Source of the DNA: Hymenoscyphus infarciens
Lineage: Eukaryota > Ascomycota > Leotiomycetes > Helotiales > Helotiaceae
Direction: 5' to 3'
Assembly (NCBI GenBank): GCA_001414345.1
Contig: LLCB01000138.1
Span: 1-64,000, forward strand
Length of the DNA stretch: 64,000 nt
Position numbers and translations under genes: made by a program. Below, in pieces: positions 24,270-38,102 of the stretch. How positions within the stretch are numbered: the stretch's first letter is position 1; every line of letters starts with the position of its first letter. Under the pieces are notes generated by a model, which was not told where the DNA came from, did no database searches, and saw only the letters and a list, made by a program, of their open reading frames with translations.

Positions 24270-24660
24270 AAAATAGTCTCGCTTTATATATATATAAGTC
24301 TTTATAGATAGAAGCGATATCGATAACCGAGTTAGTATAGCTATATAAGAACTATATAAAGAGTAGGTATATAAAGTAGATATTAGACTAAGTAATTAGT
24401 TTATAGTCTATAAAGCTAAGCTTATTAGTATATAGATAGCTCTTAGTATAGTAAATAAGAGAGGAGACATAGTAAAAAAGCTCACTATCTTTACTAATAA
24501 CTAAGCCGCTATTATATTATCTATAAGACCTAGAAACTAGTCTAGGTAATTTATTCTAAGAAAGATATACTAGCTATATAGTGTTTTAAAAGAGAAGAAC
24601 ATAGAGATAATAATTCAATAGATCCTAGTATATATAGGTGTCCTAGACAACAAAAAGGCT
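24270..24660 (+). pseudogene. LINE RNase H region, decayed
   Basis: Read through: VFIDRSDIDNRVSIAI, VYKAKLISI (originally a YKAEL-like box), LTIFTNN (TDN box) and IQ.IPVYIGV (WxPxHxG box). RNase H is present in Tad1-clade LINEs. Confidence 0.65.
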
Positions 24661-25550
24661 AATAAGCTTATAAAGTAAGCTACTAGTTAGCGATTAAAAG
24701 AGAATAAGAAGAAGGGGTTACCTAAAGCGCTAAGATAGTATATAGCGTAGCTCTTATAGCTCTTATTCTCTTATAAAAGACTAATCAACACAGTAGCCAG
24801 GTCTCTTTAGCATCGAAAGTAGAATCTTAGTAATACTAGTATACTATATAAGAAAAGATAAGTAAAAGAGAGGATCTCGCTATTTCGCTATACTTAATAA
24901 CTATACTAAAACCTTATAAAGGCCGAGTCTTTAATACTAATCTAGATAAGAACTAAGAAGATTAGCCTAAATAGATACCTATATAAGATTAATAGAATAG
25001 ATAACTTATAGTATAAATATAACTAATTATACTAAACTATTAAACATATACTCGAAGACTATAAAGACTTTAAAGATTTATAACTAGAGTATATAGAAGT
25101 AGAGTATACTAGCAATACTAGAGTCTTTCTTTTAAATAGTAAACTTATACTTAAAACTATCTCTTTTATACTTATAAGTAGTCTTTTAGACTAATTTATA
25201 ATATATACTAAAACATATTCGTCTCTATAAATAAGAGACACTATAAAGGGGACAGCTAGAGTAGTACTTTTAGATAATTATTATTTATACTAACTAAGCT
25301 CTTAAGAGAGCTATTATATTATAATATAATATATACTAGATCGGAAGACGAGGTTAGAATAGAGGTTATACTTAGAGTTTAGATTATTTAATTTATTTGA
25401 TTTATAAGTCTCTTTTTATCTTTCTTTTATTAGCCCTAGATATAGAGCCGATGGCTTATAACCACATTTATAGACTAGACCTAAATAGTACGTCTGTATA
25501 TCTGCTAAAGCGGATAAATAGACTATTGATTACAAAAAAAAAAAAAAAAA

Positions 25551-25563
25551 AGTGATAGTATTA
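25551..25563 (+). repeat. right target-site duplication of the LINE
   Basis: Exact 13-bp copy of 16343-16355, directly after the poly(A) tail. Confidence 0.9.
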
Positions 25564-26064
25564 AAGCAGCAGTAAATATATACTTTCAGACTCACGCTTT
25601 CAAGCTTAGTTTTATAGTTTTATGAAGTTACTTCTATAATCCTACATACCTATTATAACAATTCCTTTGCTAAAAATCCCCATTTATCAAAATTATAGTG
25701 TTGTAGTCTAAATTATCCCAAGTTTTATCGCCACGGAAATTTGGATCTCTTGCCGCCGCTTTTCTTCTCCCAACCCCGCGAGGCTGTCATCAAAAAAACA
25801 TCTCCACCCAATCCATATCACTACCTAGGTAAACACTACACACAACTCCTCGCTCCTTCCTACGCACACCACAAACTTAATAAAATCGTCAAGCGCCGCA
25901 ATTGAGGTTCTTCAACTATATAAGCTGCCACCCCGCCAATCTTCCATCACCAGCTCCAGAAACCTTACAACGCAACATCCAGCAAAACAGATCCTCCTCA
26001 AGCTCTCGCACCTCCGCACCTCCGCACCCGCACCCCTCAACCTCAACCAGATCCGCACATCACA
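25564..26064. other. PRP38 promoter and leader
   Basis: GC returns to normal by about 25720. Pyrimidine- and CCA-rich leader before the PRP38 ATG. No other gene seen. Confidence 0.45.
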
Positions 26065-26790
26065 ATGGCAAACCATCGCGCAGATGAAAAACGGTTCCTC
26101 GACGAACGCGGTTCCGGCGGTCCCCTCGCTCCCAATGGCCTCAACCCCGCCACCATAATGGAGAAACCCGTCCGCGAACGAATAATCGACTGCTACTACT
26201 GGAAATCCCAATGCTTCGGCGTCAACGAAGCAGACATCATCTCCCGCGTCGTCACCGACGTGAAGTTCATCGGCGGAACTTACGGGGACGCCCAACGCCC
26301 CTCTCCTTTCCTCTGTTTAGCCTTCAAACTCCTGCAACTTGGGCCGAGCGATGACATTATACGCGAATATTTGGAGTATGGAGGCGAGAAGTTCAAGTAT
26401 CTGAGGGCTTTGACGTGTTTCTATGTTAGGATGACGAGGGGGGCGAAGGATGTTTATCTGCTGCTGGAACCGTATTTGGCGGATTTGAGGAAGTTGAGGA
26501 GGAAGACTAGGTTGGGGACGAGCTTGACTTATATGGATCAGTTTGTGGATGATCTTTTGACCAAGGATCGAGTTTGTGCGACGACGCTGTGGAAGATGCA
26601 GAAGAGGGAGATACTGGAGGAGTTGGAGGAGATTGAGCCGAGGGTTAGTCCGTTGGGGGATATTGAGGATTTGCTGGAGAGTGAACCCGAGGAGGTGGAT
26701 GGAGATGAGAGGGATAAGAGTCCGGGGAGTGAGTTTGGGGAGGTTACACCTGAGGCGGATGGGATGGAGGTTGATAAGGGGGGTGATTGA
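26065..26790 (+). CDS. PRP38: pre-mRNA-splicing factor Prp38
   Basis: Single exon, 241 residues. Strong Prp38 family signature: MEKPVRERIIDCYYWKSQCF, then GGTYGDAQRPSPFLCLAFKL, EYLEYGGEKFKYLRAL and FYVRMTR, ending with FVDDLLTKDRVCATTLWKM. Component of the U4/U6.U5 tri-snRNP/B complex, needed for spliceosome activation in the nucleus. The C-terminus (from about residue 190) is acidic and low-complexity, common in fungal orthologues. No introns. It starts 502 bp after the end of the LINE, so transposon insertion came close to an essential gene without breaking it. Confidence 0.95.
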   Translation: MANHRADEKRFLDERGSGGPLAPNGLNPATIMEKPVRERIIDCYYWKSQCFGVNEADIISRVVTDVKFIGGTYGDAQRPSPFLCLAFKLLQLGPSDDIIREYLEYGGEKFKYLRALTCFYVRMTRGAKDVYLLLEPYLADLRKLRRKTRLGTSLTYMDQFVDDLLTKDRVCATTLWKMQKREILEELEEIEPRVSPLGDIEDLLESEPEEVDGDERDKSPGSEFGEVTPEADGMEVDKGGD

Positions 26791-28520
26791 TGGGTTTAGC
26801 TTGAGATCGGGAAGGGAAAGGAGTTTGATTTGAAATAAATATACCCATTTTACGCTTTGAAGGGAGGGTTTCCTGCCCTTTTCTATCAATCCATTTTTGT
26901 CAAGTGGCAACCATTGCCTAATTGAACTTGCTTTTTTCACTTCAGTTTTTGCACTGACCTGGTTTGGAGATGCAATCCCAGACTGGTGGTCTATTCAAAG
27001 TTCTTTTTTCCCGCCGAGCATGGCTTAACGACTTCGACTTTCGAGACTTGCAGGATAGTATTTGAGAAAGGAAACGAGTTCTTCTGATGCCTTCACGAGG
27101 CACTACAGATAGTTTGCTCACATCAAGGTACACCCCATCATGTCACATTACTATATATTCACCCTCGCAGTTCCAGCACCGCAGTTCTCTCAATATAGCT
27201 CCGCTCACTAGAAAGTTCAAATCATACAAATTTTCACCAACGAACGCCAGCATCGGTGCTGCTTCTTGTGTGCAATCTCATACCTCAAGCGTGACAAAGC
27301 AATCCCACAAACTACTCCGTAGAGCGACTACTCAAGACCAAATCAACTGATCTCTCTTCCCAGTTCGAGAATTCGTATGAATGTTGAGGATTTATGACAG
27401 TAGGAATGCTTCCGATAGTAGCTTTACTACGGCGACTTGCGAACATTCAGATACTATCTTTATTTTAGGTCGATACTGTTTTTTTCACTTGTAGTCTAGA
27501 CAGAGAGAGCCTTGATTTGAGAAGTCGGAGAGTATCAGTGAAACCTTCAACCAGTGGATCACACGCGCCTTGATGACCGGAAAACTGGGGTTGTTGTATG
27601 TCGAGAGTTGTTGCTACGTCTGTTGATAATTATACCTTTATTACAACAAATTGTATCATGTTATATACTGACCTAGGAGATGTGCGTGAAATTTTGGGAG
27701 ATTTGTTGTTAGAGGATAGAATCGATATAGCGAAGAGAAAGTTTGTCCTTGATATCGACTTTCTTACTAGTCTAAATTGCTCATATGTTTACTTTTCTCT
27801 AATACTTTGAAATGGGTTTAGTTCTTTTAGAGAGTCTTATAGAATAAAGACCTAAGCGCGAGTGGAGCTAAATACTTGGTGATCATAGCATCTAGTATAT
27901 TAATTTCAGTATAGGTAGATAGTTTCTTTTATATTAGAAATTTATATTAGAAGTTATTATATAATAAACCATAAGTTTTTAAATATTCTTGAAGGTTTAT
28001 TTAGTAATTAACTTATAATTGTCAGCTATTATTCAAATAGTTTCCGCGATATTATGGTACACTTTATTTCTATCCTTTCACTCTTACTTGTTTTAGTATC
28101 GTGGTGCTTTAAATATGTTATCCTACGAAGTTTCTACTCGGTTAGAGTAATCTATAATATTAACTACTCTCTTTGCTTATTTACTAGTGGAATGCTATGG
28201 CTCAGCTCTATACTATGTGATGAAAGCTTAGAATGAGTGAAATGAAAGAAGTGATTGTTCGGTGGATAACTATTTGGTTTTCAATGAATCATCAAGGTGC
28301 TTGCGAAGAATCGTATGTAAGTTTCATACTCTTTAAAGTGGACACTCACAACCTTCTTCAAAACCTTCATTAAGGGTTTAAGATAAAGTATCGTTAAACT
28401 ATAAATTATCAACAGCATCGAATGATTTAGTACAAATTAAGCGTCGGTGTACTAATATTCTAATAAATCCTACACATTTTCTGTCCAAAGTCTAGTAGCT
28501 AACATTCTTCACATCTTACC
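26791..28520. other. gene-poor stretch
   Basis: Only short open frames (longest about 87 codons). AT content rises from about 27850 to 28450 without full RIP character. I see no supportable gene. Confidence 0.45.
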
Positions 28521-29051
28521 TCAGAAGCCATATCCTCTAAAACTGTCTCTTGAGAAGAAGTGGGCACCAGATGAAATATCCCTCAAAATCGATGGATTTG
28601 CGATGCATCGAAGATAGTCACGAGCCTCAAAGATGGTTCCTTCTGATTGCCTGCTCCACGTTGGTGCAAACACACTTGGAGTTCCCAGAATAAATTCCAA
28701 AACCCATAATTGGCGCATCTCTCAAATTTACACTACTCGAGTGCCCCTGGAGATTGAAATCTAAAAGCCGGAAGCCATGACTGCCAAATAGTCACATTTT
28801 TGAGGAGGACTTGTATAGAACAATACCTAGTCACACCTGAGGTGGGCACCACAGCTTCCAAGTTTAACCGAGAACCGAGACCGCCAAGGTTCACCTTGTT
28901 GACCTTGTAATCTCGTCCAATCACGTCATACGATTTCAGAGGAAATAGCAACCGACAGCAACTCCAACAAAGCCTAGAAGCCACTTTGTATGCAGGCACC
29001 GCAAAATGCAATACGAGAAGGAGCATTCCGTGGGAATAGAACAGAGGGAAT

Positions 29052-29420
29052 TTAGTGCGAGTCTAGTGAAACCCGTTGCCTTATTTTCTTGAGCTTCTCT
29101 CCTTCACGCCCCTTTCTCAACCAACGAACGTCTTCCTCTTGAAGGCTCGCACCCTCTTTACCTGCGATTAACTCGCTTGCTAATTTGGCGGTCTTCTCAA
29201 TAACTCTCACGCGTTGTTTGGCTTCCCTTTTTGTTTTACCAGCTACTACTGACGTTCCCTGAGTCTTCTTTGCCTCTCCCTCAACTAAGGCTTTCGTGGT
29301 CACTGCTTCTCCCGTCTTTGCTGTTTCTTCGGTTTTAGCATTGCTAGTTTTTACTACTTGTCTAGCAACGGGTAGGGCTACACAGTATGGAGCGGCTGCG
29401 AAACTCTGTTAGCTATTTCT
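29052..29420 (-). CDS. coding-like exon, Lys/Glu-rich C-terminus, unassigned
   Basis: Open from about 29420 down to the stop at 29052 (about 120 codons) after a possible acceptor (TTTCGCAG). The product is basic and charged: KTSNAKTEETAKTGEAVTTK then KREAKQRVRVIEKTAKLA and VRWLRKGREGEKLKKIR. No start codon with a clear upstream exon was found. Probably the last exon of a decayed gene together with the relic at 29640-30234, but the link is not shown. Confidence 0.25.
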
Positions 29421-29639
29421 TATACTTCTAAATTAAGATAGAATGAAGACACTTGGTCGTTGCTCTCTGGCTCCTTTTGTCTTATTGAGTAATTAATCGA
29501 AAAGGTTTAGGGCCAGACAGAAAGCGATTTTATGATTCCTTTAAACGGTCTTGAATAACACCTTTGATTATACTAGTCTATCGTCGCAAAGTATTACCGC
29601 GGGTTCACGGAAAGTCCGCCGTGTTCTTCGAATCGTCGT

Positions 29640-30234
29640 TAGCACGCCACCTTCGTGCAAAAACATGGGCACAAGAATTCGCCCCTGGCAAGGTCATCTT
29701 TTTTGGCTTCTAGATCAAAGACTTAAAAGAGAGTTGGTTATTATAAATTGACGATTCCTACCCTGATGCAATAGTGGATTTGGCTTAGTAACCTCAACAA
29801 CAAAGCACCTTTCTTGACCACCTTATATGCTGCTACGTCCATAACCAAGAGTAACTTTTGTTATAGGTACCTATTAGTAGGCTTTTGTTTTCTTTATGCT
29901 TGGAATCGTCTCTAGTATAAGCTTTCTCTAATATACGATGGGCTAACCTCCGGAGTTTTCGGCTAACACCCGTCAGAGCAACAGGCCAGCCCATTGAGTA
30001 TACCAATTCTTTCAAAATCACTTTGGATAGTCGTCGGCTCCCCCAAAGAAAGCACCACGGATCGCGTCAACAGCAGAATAGGGAAATTGAAAATTAGACG
30101 GAATGTTATTTCCTCTGAGCATGAGCTTCATGTCTTGCACGAATCTCAGGCGGATTAATTATGTCTTTCAATGACTTGGAAGCTCGAGAAAACTTGTTAG
30201 ATAATATCTCAGCAGGGTAAGAGTGTATCCAGTC
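29640..30234 (-). pseudogene. decayed gene with several frameshifts, family unknown
   Basis: Coding-like stretches follow each other in changing frames on the minus strand: 30234-30107 (WIHSYPAEILSNKFSRASK), 30113-30023 (NFQFPYSAVDAIRGAFFGGA), 30021-29833 (VILKELVYSMGWPVALTGVS), then two weaker ones to about 29640 (FDLEAKKDDLARGEF). They overlap or abut within a few bases, so the changes are better explained by small indels than by introns. Confidence 0.4.
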
Positions 30235-30429
30235 TTAACAATCTGTCCTCACTAACACTTTTCCTAACAATTCTAACTTGAAAATTTTCCAGGTGGCTAT
30301 AAAAGGCTTTTCTGTGCCTTTTGATTGCATGGCATCATCCTCTCCATCTCTAGAAGGAGAAAGAGGGAGATGCTTCCGTATTACAAGGAATGGTCATCTC
30401 CACACACTCGAGTTCAGGAATTAAAACGA

Positions 30430-31378
30430 GGCTCTGTTATTTAACTTATAGCGTTTCTTGAGGGATTTAAATGCATGAATCTGGCTTTGAAGGAAACCGA
30501 GGTTTACTATACTCGAGGAGACTTGGCTTTAAAAATGGTAGATGCCAAATTTTCTTGCCTATAGGAGGTGATTTTTGCTTGTCTGGATGTAGTCGAATAT
30601 CCCAGAAAGCATGACAATATTGTTACGAGGCCAGTAACGACGTAAGTAAGTACTCCAGTATCTTTACCCACTCACGCGCTAACTCGCGTCCAGAATTTTC
30701 AAAGGCGCTACCTAGACCAGTTAAAATGAAATCATAAGGAGGTGAAAAGAGGGGCTGAAAGGGGAAGAATTTTATGAATATCGTTCAAAACATAACGATC
30801 ACAAGTAAAAGAGTGCTCGATGCATTGATTGGCCACCCAGGCTCGCGATGGAAAGTAAAAGAGAAAGCATTTGTACCTGCCTACCTCACCATTGTTCCAG
30901 GTACCTTGAGTAATTTTAGAAAATTCCCCTAAACATAAATATTACCCTAGGTGTTTAGAGCACTCAAGTTTTCTTGTTCTAAAGTTTTGAACTAATTTTA
31001 ACATTGTACTAGATAGTTAGAATAGCGAGAGACGTTATTTACTGACTCTTTTTCTGTCCACCGCGAGCCAAACCCCTTGTTTGACTCTAACCGAGATTCG
31101 CGACCCAGGTACCACAAACACTTCACAGTTATTCTGCAACCCGTCACTAAATTTCCTCTAAATACTTCTCATTGCATTGAATGTTGTTTTGCTACCAAGT
31201 GAGAGTGCTATTTGGAATGCGCTAGCAAAATCGAAATAGATGAGTCATTGGGTTTAGGGGACAAGTCACATTTTTAGAATCAGTTACGCTGTAAATTATT
31301 TCAAACAACCCTATATAATAATATACAGGTCGTCGGAAAAGCAGTTCAGCGTATATTTAAACTGAAACCACAGACGTC
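30430..31378. other. intergenic, no gene seen
   Basis: No frame of note on either strand. A CCTAGGTGTTTAGA motif at about 30947 also occurs in the foldback at 44308-44400. Confidence 0.4.
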
Positions 31379-33783
<2,405 letters not shown>

Positions 33784-34062
33784 GGAACACGGCCTTGAAT
33801 TTGGTGGGATGTTTGTTTTGGGAAGGGGTTGGAGATTCACGTCGCCTTGTTCCCTCTGAGAATTGATTCGACTCTTTCCGCCTCAATTGTTCTATATGAA
33901 TATTTTTTTCAAATCGTCGTTTCCTCTCCACATCTTTTTCGCACGTCATGCTTCAGTTGTTCTCCCCATTCTCGTGATCTGTTCGTCAAAAGTGGGCAAC
34001 TGAAGAATGGAGTTGAGCAGGGTTTCCGGCTCATTCGCTATCTTTCGTGGGTCTTATTTGGT

Positions 34063-34502
34063 TTAGCTAAACAATCTAAACAATACCCCACCCCTTTCCC
34101 CAGGCTTGGCGCCAATCAGCCTCAGTTCCCACCTGGACATTGCCCGTTTTGGTGAGATATAGGCAATACTTTTAATACCGTCAGGTCCCCACCCTCCAAT
34201 GAGGTTACAATTCTGAATGCTGTTTACAGTTGGTTGCCGTTTGCCTTTCAGGGGTAATCGAACCCCCTTTTCTATTAGAGTTTCCCGGAAGACGGGCAAA
34301 GAACCCCAGTTTCATACCACAACGAGCCACGCTTGACTGGAGATCGGTTATCTTCATCCTTATCAAAGTTATCGTGTCTCCAGACATTTGTGTTATCGAC
34401 GCATGATACGATCCTCTCCAGCAATGGAAAGAACCAGGTTTCGGGGATAAATTTAGGAGCCCAGTGTCCCTTCCAAGAGACTTGCATGTCATTTTGAGAC
34501 AT
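34063..34502 (-). pseudogene. unassigned gene or relic divergent from the transporter
   Basis: Frame from ATG 34502 to 34275 reads MSQNDMQVSWKGHWAPKFIP and ends in a stop right after CPSSGKL; a second frame directly continues (34299-34063: TLIEKGVRLPLKGKRQPTVN, CNLIGGWGPDGIKSIAYISP). The two frames overlap by 25 bases with no splice site between, so a single small indel is the simplest explanation. Composition is protein-like in both parts. Family not recognised. It starts 221 bp head to head from the MFS gene. Confidence 0.35.
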
Positions 34503-34722
34503 CGTGGTAGATCGGAATTGTCTGGTATCACATAGAGATAGGAACTTTGTGCACGTAACTCCCTCGTATATATACCCATTGGGTATGTGGGGACTTGCAC
34601 CGAGTGGCGATGAGATAAGAGCATTACATATAAGTCAACAACTTGCCTTAGGAGGTTTGTGTTGTCCACCAGACTGGTCCCAGCATCCCCCATCCTTCAA
34701 CTTCAAAGACTGAACGCCCAAA

Positions 34723-36651
34723 ATGAATGCAACCATGGACGTACACCAAAAGGACGAAATCAAAAGTCCCTTCCCAGAGAAGAAAAACAGAGATATTGAA
34801 CACGATACCAGATCTGAAATCGAAGTCGGGAAAGTTGAAGTTGTCACGTCAAGTTCCCAACTCGACGAGGCCGAAATATTCCTCCGAGAGAATGGTTACG
34901 ATTGGGCAACAGCTGATGCACTCTTACAAGATGAATCGACAGTCAAGAAACTGATTCGGAAGGTTGATATGACCATTCTTCCACTTCTGTGTGGGACATT
35001 TTGTCTACAATATATCGATAAACAAGCCATGTCTTATGGTGCCGTTTTTGATCTTTTCAAGAAGGCGCACATAACTTCAGATCAGTACTCCTGGCTAGGA
35101 AGTCTTTTCTACTTTGGTAAGGAATGATTTGCATCGCCAATTCTTTCTCAATTTTACTGAATAATGTGTTAGGTTATTTATTCTGGGAATATCCCGCGAG
35201 TTATATTGCTCAACGTTTCAAAACCGGGAGATTCATCTCATTGACTGTGTAAGAACCAATTATTACCTCGCAATTTAGAATTTGTAGCTAAACATGAAAA
35301 TAGGATCGCCTGGGGTTCTGTCTTGATGCTCACAGCACTTACTTCGAACTTTGTTGGATTAGCCATCTGCAGATTTATTCTCGGTTGCCTGGAAGGTAAG
35401 TCAAATATCCCCTCACTTTAGCTGAAGCAAATTACTTAACTTCTTTCTAGCTCCAATTACACCCAGCTTCATGTTAATTGTGGGTGCTTGGTACGACCGA
35501 AAAGCGCAGCCATTCCGAGCGGGTCTTTTTTACTGCTTTAACGGTCTTGGTTCGATGCTCGGAAGTTTCTTCAGCTACGGGATCGGTCACATTTCAAGCG
35601 GACTTGCGATCTTCCAAGCAATTTTTCTCATCTGTGGTGGAATTACGGTTGTTTGGGGACTCCTGCTTCTGTGGTTTCTTCCCAACGATGTCATGTCAGC
35701 CAAAAGGTTCTCTTTACAAGAAAAGGTTACTCTTCTTGCTATTGGAAGACGAAACCAAACAGTGAGTCTTCGAAACCTAGATTACTGACTTCGTTGTCGA
35801 GTGCTAATATTCTTTCAGGGTATTTACAACAGAACCATAAAATGGTATCAAATAAAGGAGGCATTCATGGATCCTCAAGTTTGGATCTGCTTTCTTTTCA
35901 CTGTACTCAACGAGTTAATTAACGGTGGAGTGGCAAATGTATGTTCTTTACCCCATACTACTTTCACTATTTCATTGCTGACACATGACACCCAGTTTGG
36001 TAAACTCATCATCAAGGGTCTAGTCACAGATCCTTTGAAAACCACTCTTCTGGGTCTTCCCCAAGGCGCATTCCAAATATTCTTCGTTCTGTCCGGTGGT
36101 TACGTCGCGTCCAGATATAAGAATGCGAGATGTTACACAATGGCATTGTATCTGTGTCCAACGATTATTGGATCGTGCTTGTTATGGAGACTGCCACGTT
36201 CAAACACCATTGGTCTACTATTTAGCTATTATATCGTAAGTCAAAACAGCTAGATTTAAAATATCAACAAATTATTAATCGAAAATAGGTCGGTGCCTAT
36301 GTTGCATCCCTAGTCATTTCGCTTCAGATGCCAGTCTCCAACCTCAGTGGTTATACCAAGCGAGTCACTGGTACAGCTTTCGTCTTTCTCGGTTACTGTC
36401 TTGGGAATATTGTTGGACCCCATGCCTTCCTTTCTAAGGAGGCCCCTGTCTATAGTACAGGTTGCAAGTTGATCTTATCTTGTGCGCTTTGCCAATTTGC
36501 GCTCGCCATTTATTTAAGGGTTCACCTGAAGTGGAGAAATGATCAACGTGACAAAGCGGATTTTGAGGCGGGTGTGGATTTAGAGGTCGAATACGAAACC
36601 ATGTTGGATAAAACCGATTTTGAGGACAGAAGGTTTAGATATCAGCTCTAA
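34723..36651 (+). CDS. MFS transporter, Dal5/allantoate permease (ACS) family
   Basis: Seven exons: 34723-35116, 35173-35248, 35304-35395, 35451-35761, 35819-35938, 35996-36235 and 36289-36651; six introns of 53-57 nt; product 531 residues, frame closes. About 12 membrane segments. Family marks: KVDMTILPLLCGTFCLQYID before TM1, YFGYLFWEYPASYIAQRF after TM2, CRFILGCLEAPITPSFMLIV in TM4/5, W-x-R-KAQPFRAG loop, and a long central cytoplasmic loop. Homologues carry anions such as allantoate, nicotinate, vitamins or small peptides with protons across the plasma membrane; the substrate cannot be read from sequence. Hydrophilic N-terminus of about 85 residues rich in Glu/Lys. Confidence 0.92.
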
Positions 36652-36731
36652 GTAGTAATGACCAAAGGAAAGCGAGATAGAAGTATCATTGAATTTGCAC
36701 TGTTTTAAAGAATCAAATAACCGTCATCGTT

Positions 36732-36890
36732 CTACACACACCCAGGTATGTTTCGACACTTGCTCTTAGCACGACCGAACATGAATAAGAGGAAACACAA
36801 AGTCACAAGTATGATGCAGGCAAAAGCGACATTGAGGGCGGTACGAGACTGGTACGCCACAAGATATTCCGGTGGGTATTGAGCCTCCAT
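36732..36890 (-). pseudogene. N-terminal fragment like PTH11-type membrane receptor
   Basis: A 52-codon frame, MEAQYPPEYLVAYQSRTALN followed by one clear membrane segment (VAFACIILVTLCFLLFMF) and a basic GRAKSKCR stretch. YPPEYL plus TM1 resembles the first exon of fungal PTH11-like rhodopsin-fold proteins. The rest of such a protein should lie to the left, but that space holds the 3' end of the transporter, so this is a fragment or a mini-protein. Confidence 0.35.
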
Positions 36891-37106
36891 GTTTTCAAGT
36901 GTTCGAGTTCAGGAGTGGAGCGATATGTAAAGAGTGATTTACAGAACAAGAACTCCTCCCTCAGTGTAGTTGCAGTTTTATCGAGTCTGAAAAGTGTTAG
37001 AGGTGAAGTGTTTTTGCTTGCTTTAATTCGATTTCTTTTGAGAAAGCTTCAACCAAGTGCAATATAGCTTTTCCTAGGGCGCAATGAATAGCACTAATAA
37101 TGTTCC

Positions 37107-37409
37107 AGGAAGCACACCATTAATTTCAATGAGTGCTTTGGCCTTATAAAGACTACCAGGAAAACTTGGGCAATCAAAACCTGTGACAAGCATGACAAAA
37201 ACCTCGCAGCTTCGAGGTCAAAAGACAGAGATGAAAAGCGAAGAGAAAGAGGCAAAAAAAGCTCTGCTCCTCCGAGTACGACCACGTTTTCAGCATCTAC
37301 CCCAAATTCGGGAGAGAGCGACGAAAAACAATCCGTTGGAGTAAAAGAGATGGATATCGAATTATTTCCAGGAAGCCTCACCGAATTGCCAAATGCACGC
37401 ACATCTCAA
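37107..37409 (+). pseudogene. coding-like segment ended by a hAT MITE
   Basis: About 100 open codons (HTINFNECFGLIKTTRKTWA, then KDRDEKRRERGKKSSAPPST and KEMDIELFPGSLTELPNART). The MITE inserted at ...ARTSQ; read without it, the frame would end four codons later at TGA, and with it the first MITE bases supply a TAG. Charged, Ser/Thr-rich, no domain recognised; no upstream exon found. Confidence 0.3.
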
Positions 37410-37985
37410 CAGTGTTGCCAGTAGTATTATCATGGTAAAATACTACAGTATTTTAAATAAATATATTATCGGAATATTTTAATAGTGTATATTTATTTTT
37501 AAACCTAATACTATTACTACACTATACTACTTATTTAATACTATAACGGTACTAATCGTATACCATTTAATAACTTATATACTAAAACCTAAAAATGAAG
37601 CTATTCCTACTTTTATTAAGAGAAGCTATATATAAGGATTTTGAGGCTATTTTAGAAGCTATTAATATAATTCTTTTTTTAAAGTACTTTATTTAATTAG
37701 ATCTATAAATCTAGCTATTTAGGTATATGCTTTTTACTTTATATATTATGTTATATAATTCTAATAGTAAGTTTAAAATCCAGGGTAAAAAGCATTAAAA
37801 AGCTTAAATCTAACAGGCTTAGCAACACTATAGTATTATTATAATATTACTTAAAATACTAATAATTTTAATAGTGAAACGATTAAATATTATTGGGATT
37901 ATACAGTGTAAATAGTATGTATTAAACTCTATTTTCAACGATATATCGTAGTGGTATGATATTCCAGATACTACTGGCAACACTG
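37410..37985. mobile_element. hAT-type MITE
   Basis: 576 bp, AT-rich, with terminal inverted repeats CAGTGTTGCCAGTAGTAT at both ends and flanking 8-bp duplications CATCTCAA / TATCTCAA (7 of 8 match, the one difference being C/T). CAGTG-type ends and an 8-bp duplication are features of the hAT superfamily. No transposase frame inside, so non-autonomous. Interior shows RIP-like TA enrichment. Confidence 0.8.
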
Positions 37986-38102
37986 TATCTCAACAAGGGA
38001 GATGATTCGTTAAAAGGAACTTTGTAGCACAAGGCTGAGCAGACTGTGCTGAAGGCCAAAATATGAATTACAATCGTGGTTGGTCTTTGAAGAACTTGCT
38101 TA

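Larger units (their letters stand above)
16356..25550 (+). mobile_element. Tad1-like non-LTR retrotransposon (LINE), full length, RIP-mutated
   Basis: Bounded by a perfect 13-bp direct repeat and ending in 17 A residues (25534-25550), the mark of target-primed reverse transcription. All frames are broken, but reading through stops shows, in order: ORF1 zinc knuckles (17520-17710; Cys codons mostly now Tyr, TGY to TAY); an endonuclease-type DFN motif near 21760; reverse transcriptase (about 22690-23430, with the SSILYLFYN box and YxDD reduced to INN); RNase H (about 24270-24660, VFIDRSDIDN and LTIFTNN); and a C-terminal His/Cys region. Without the LTR element inside it, the LINE is about 6.5 kb, normal for Tad1-clade elements. 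Almost all stops fit C-to-T or G-to-A change. Confidence 0.85.

Noticed and set aside
16356..25550. A cluster of small genes inside the AT-rich block
   Set aside because: No ATG-to-stop frame of useful length; all protein signal is that of one RIP-broken LINE.
34200..34300. A tRNA-like T-arm (GGTTCGATTACCCC) on the minus strand
   Set aside because: The stem has a mismatch at the invariant G53-C61 pair, and no acceptor stem, D-arm or anticodon arm can be folded around it.
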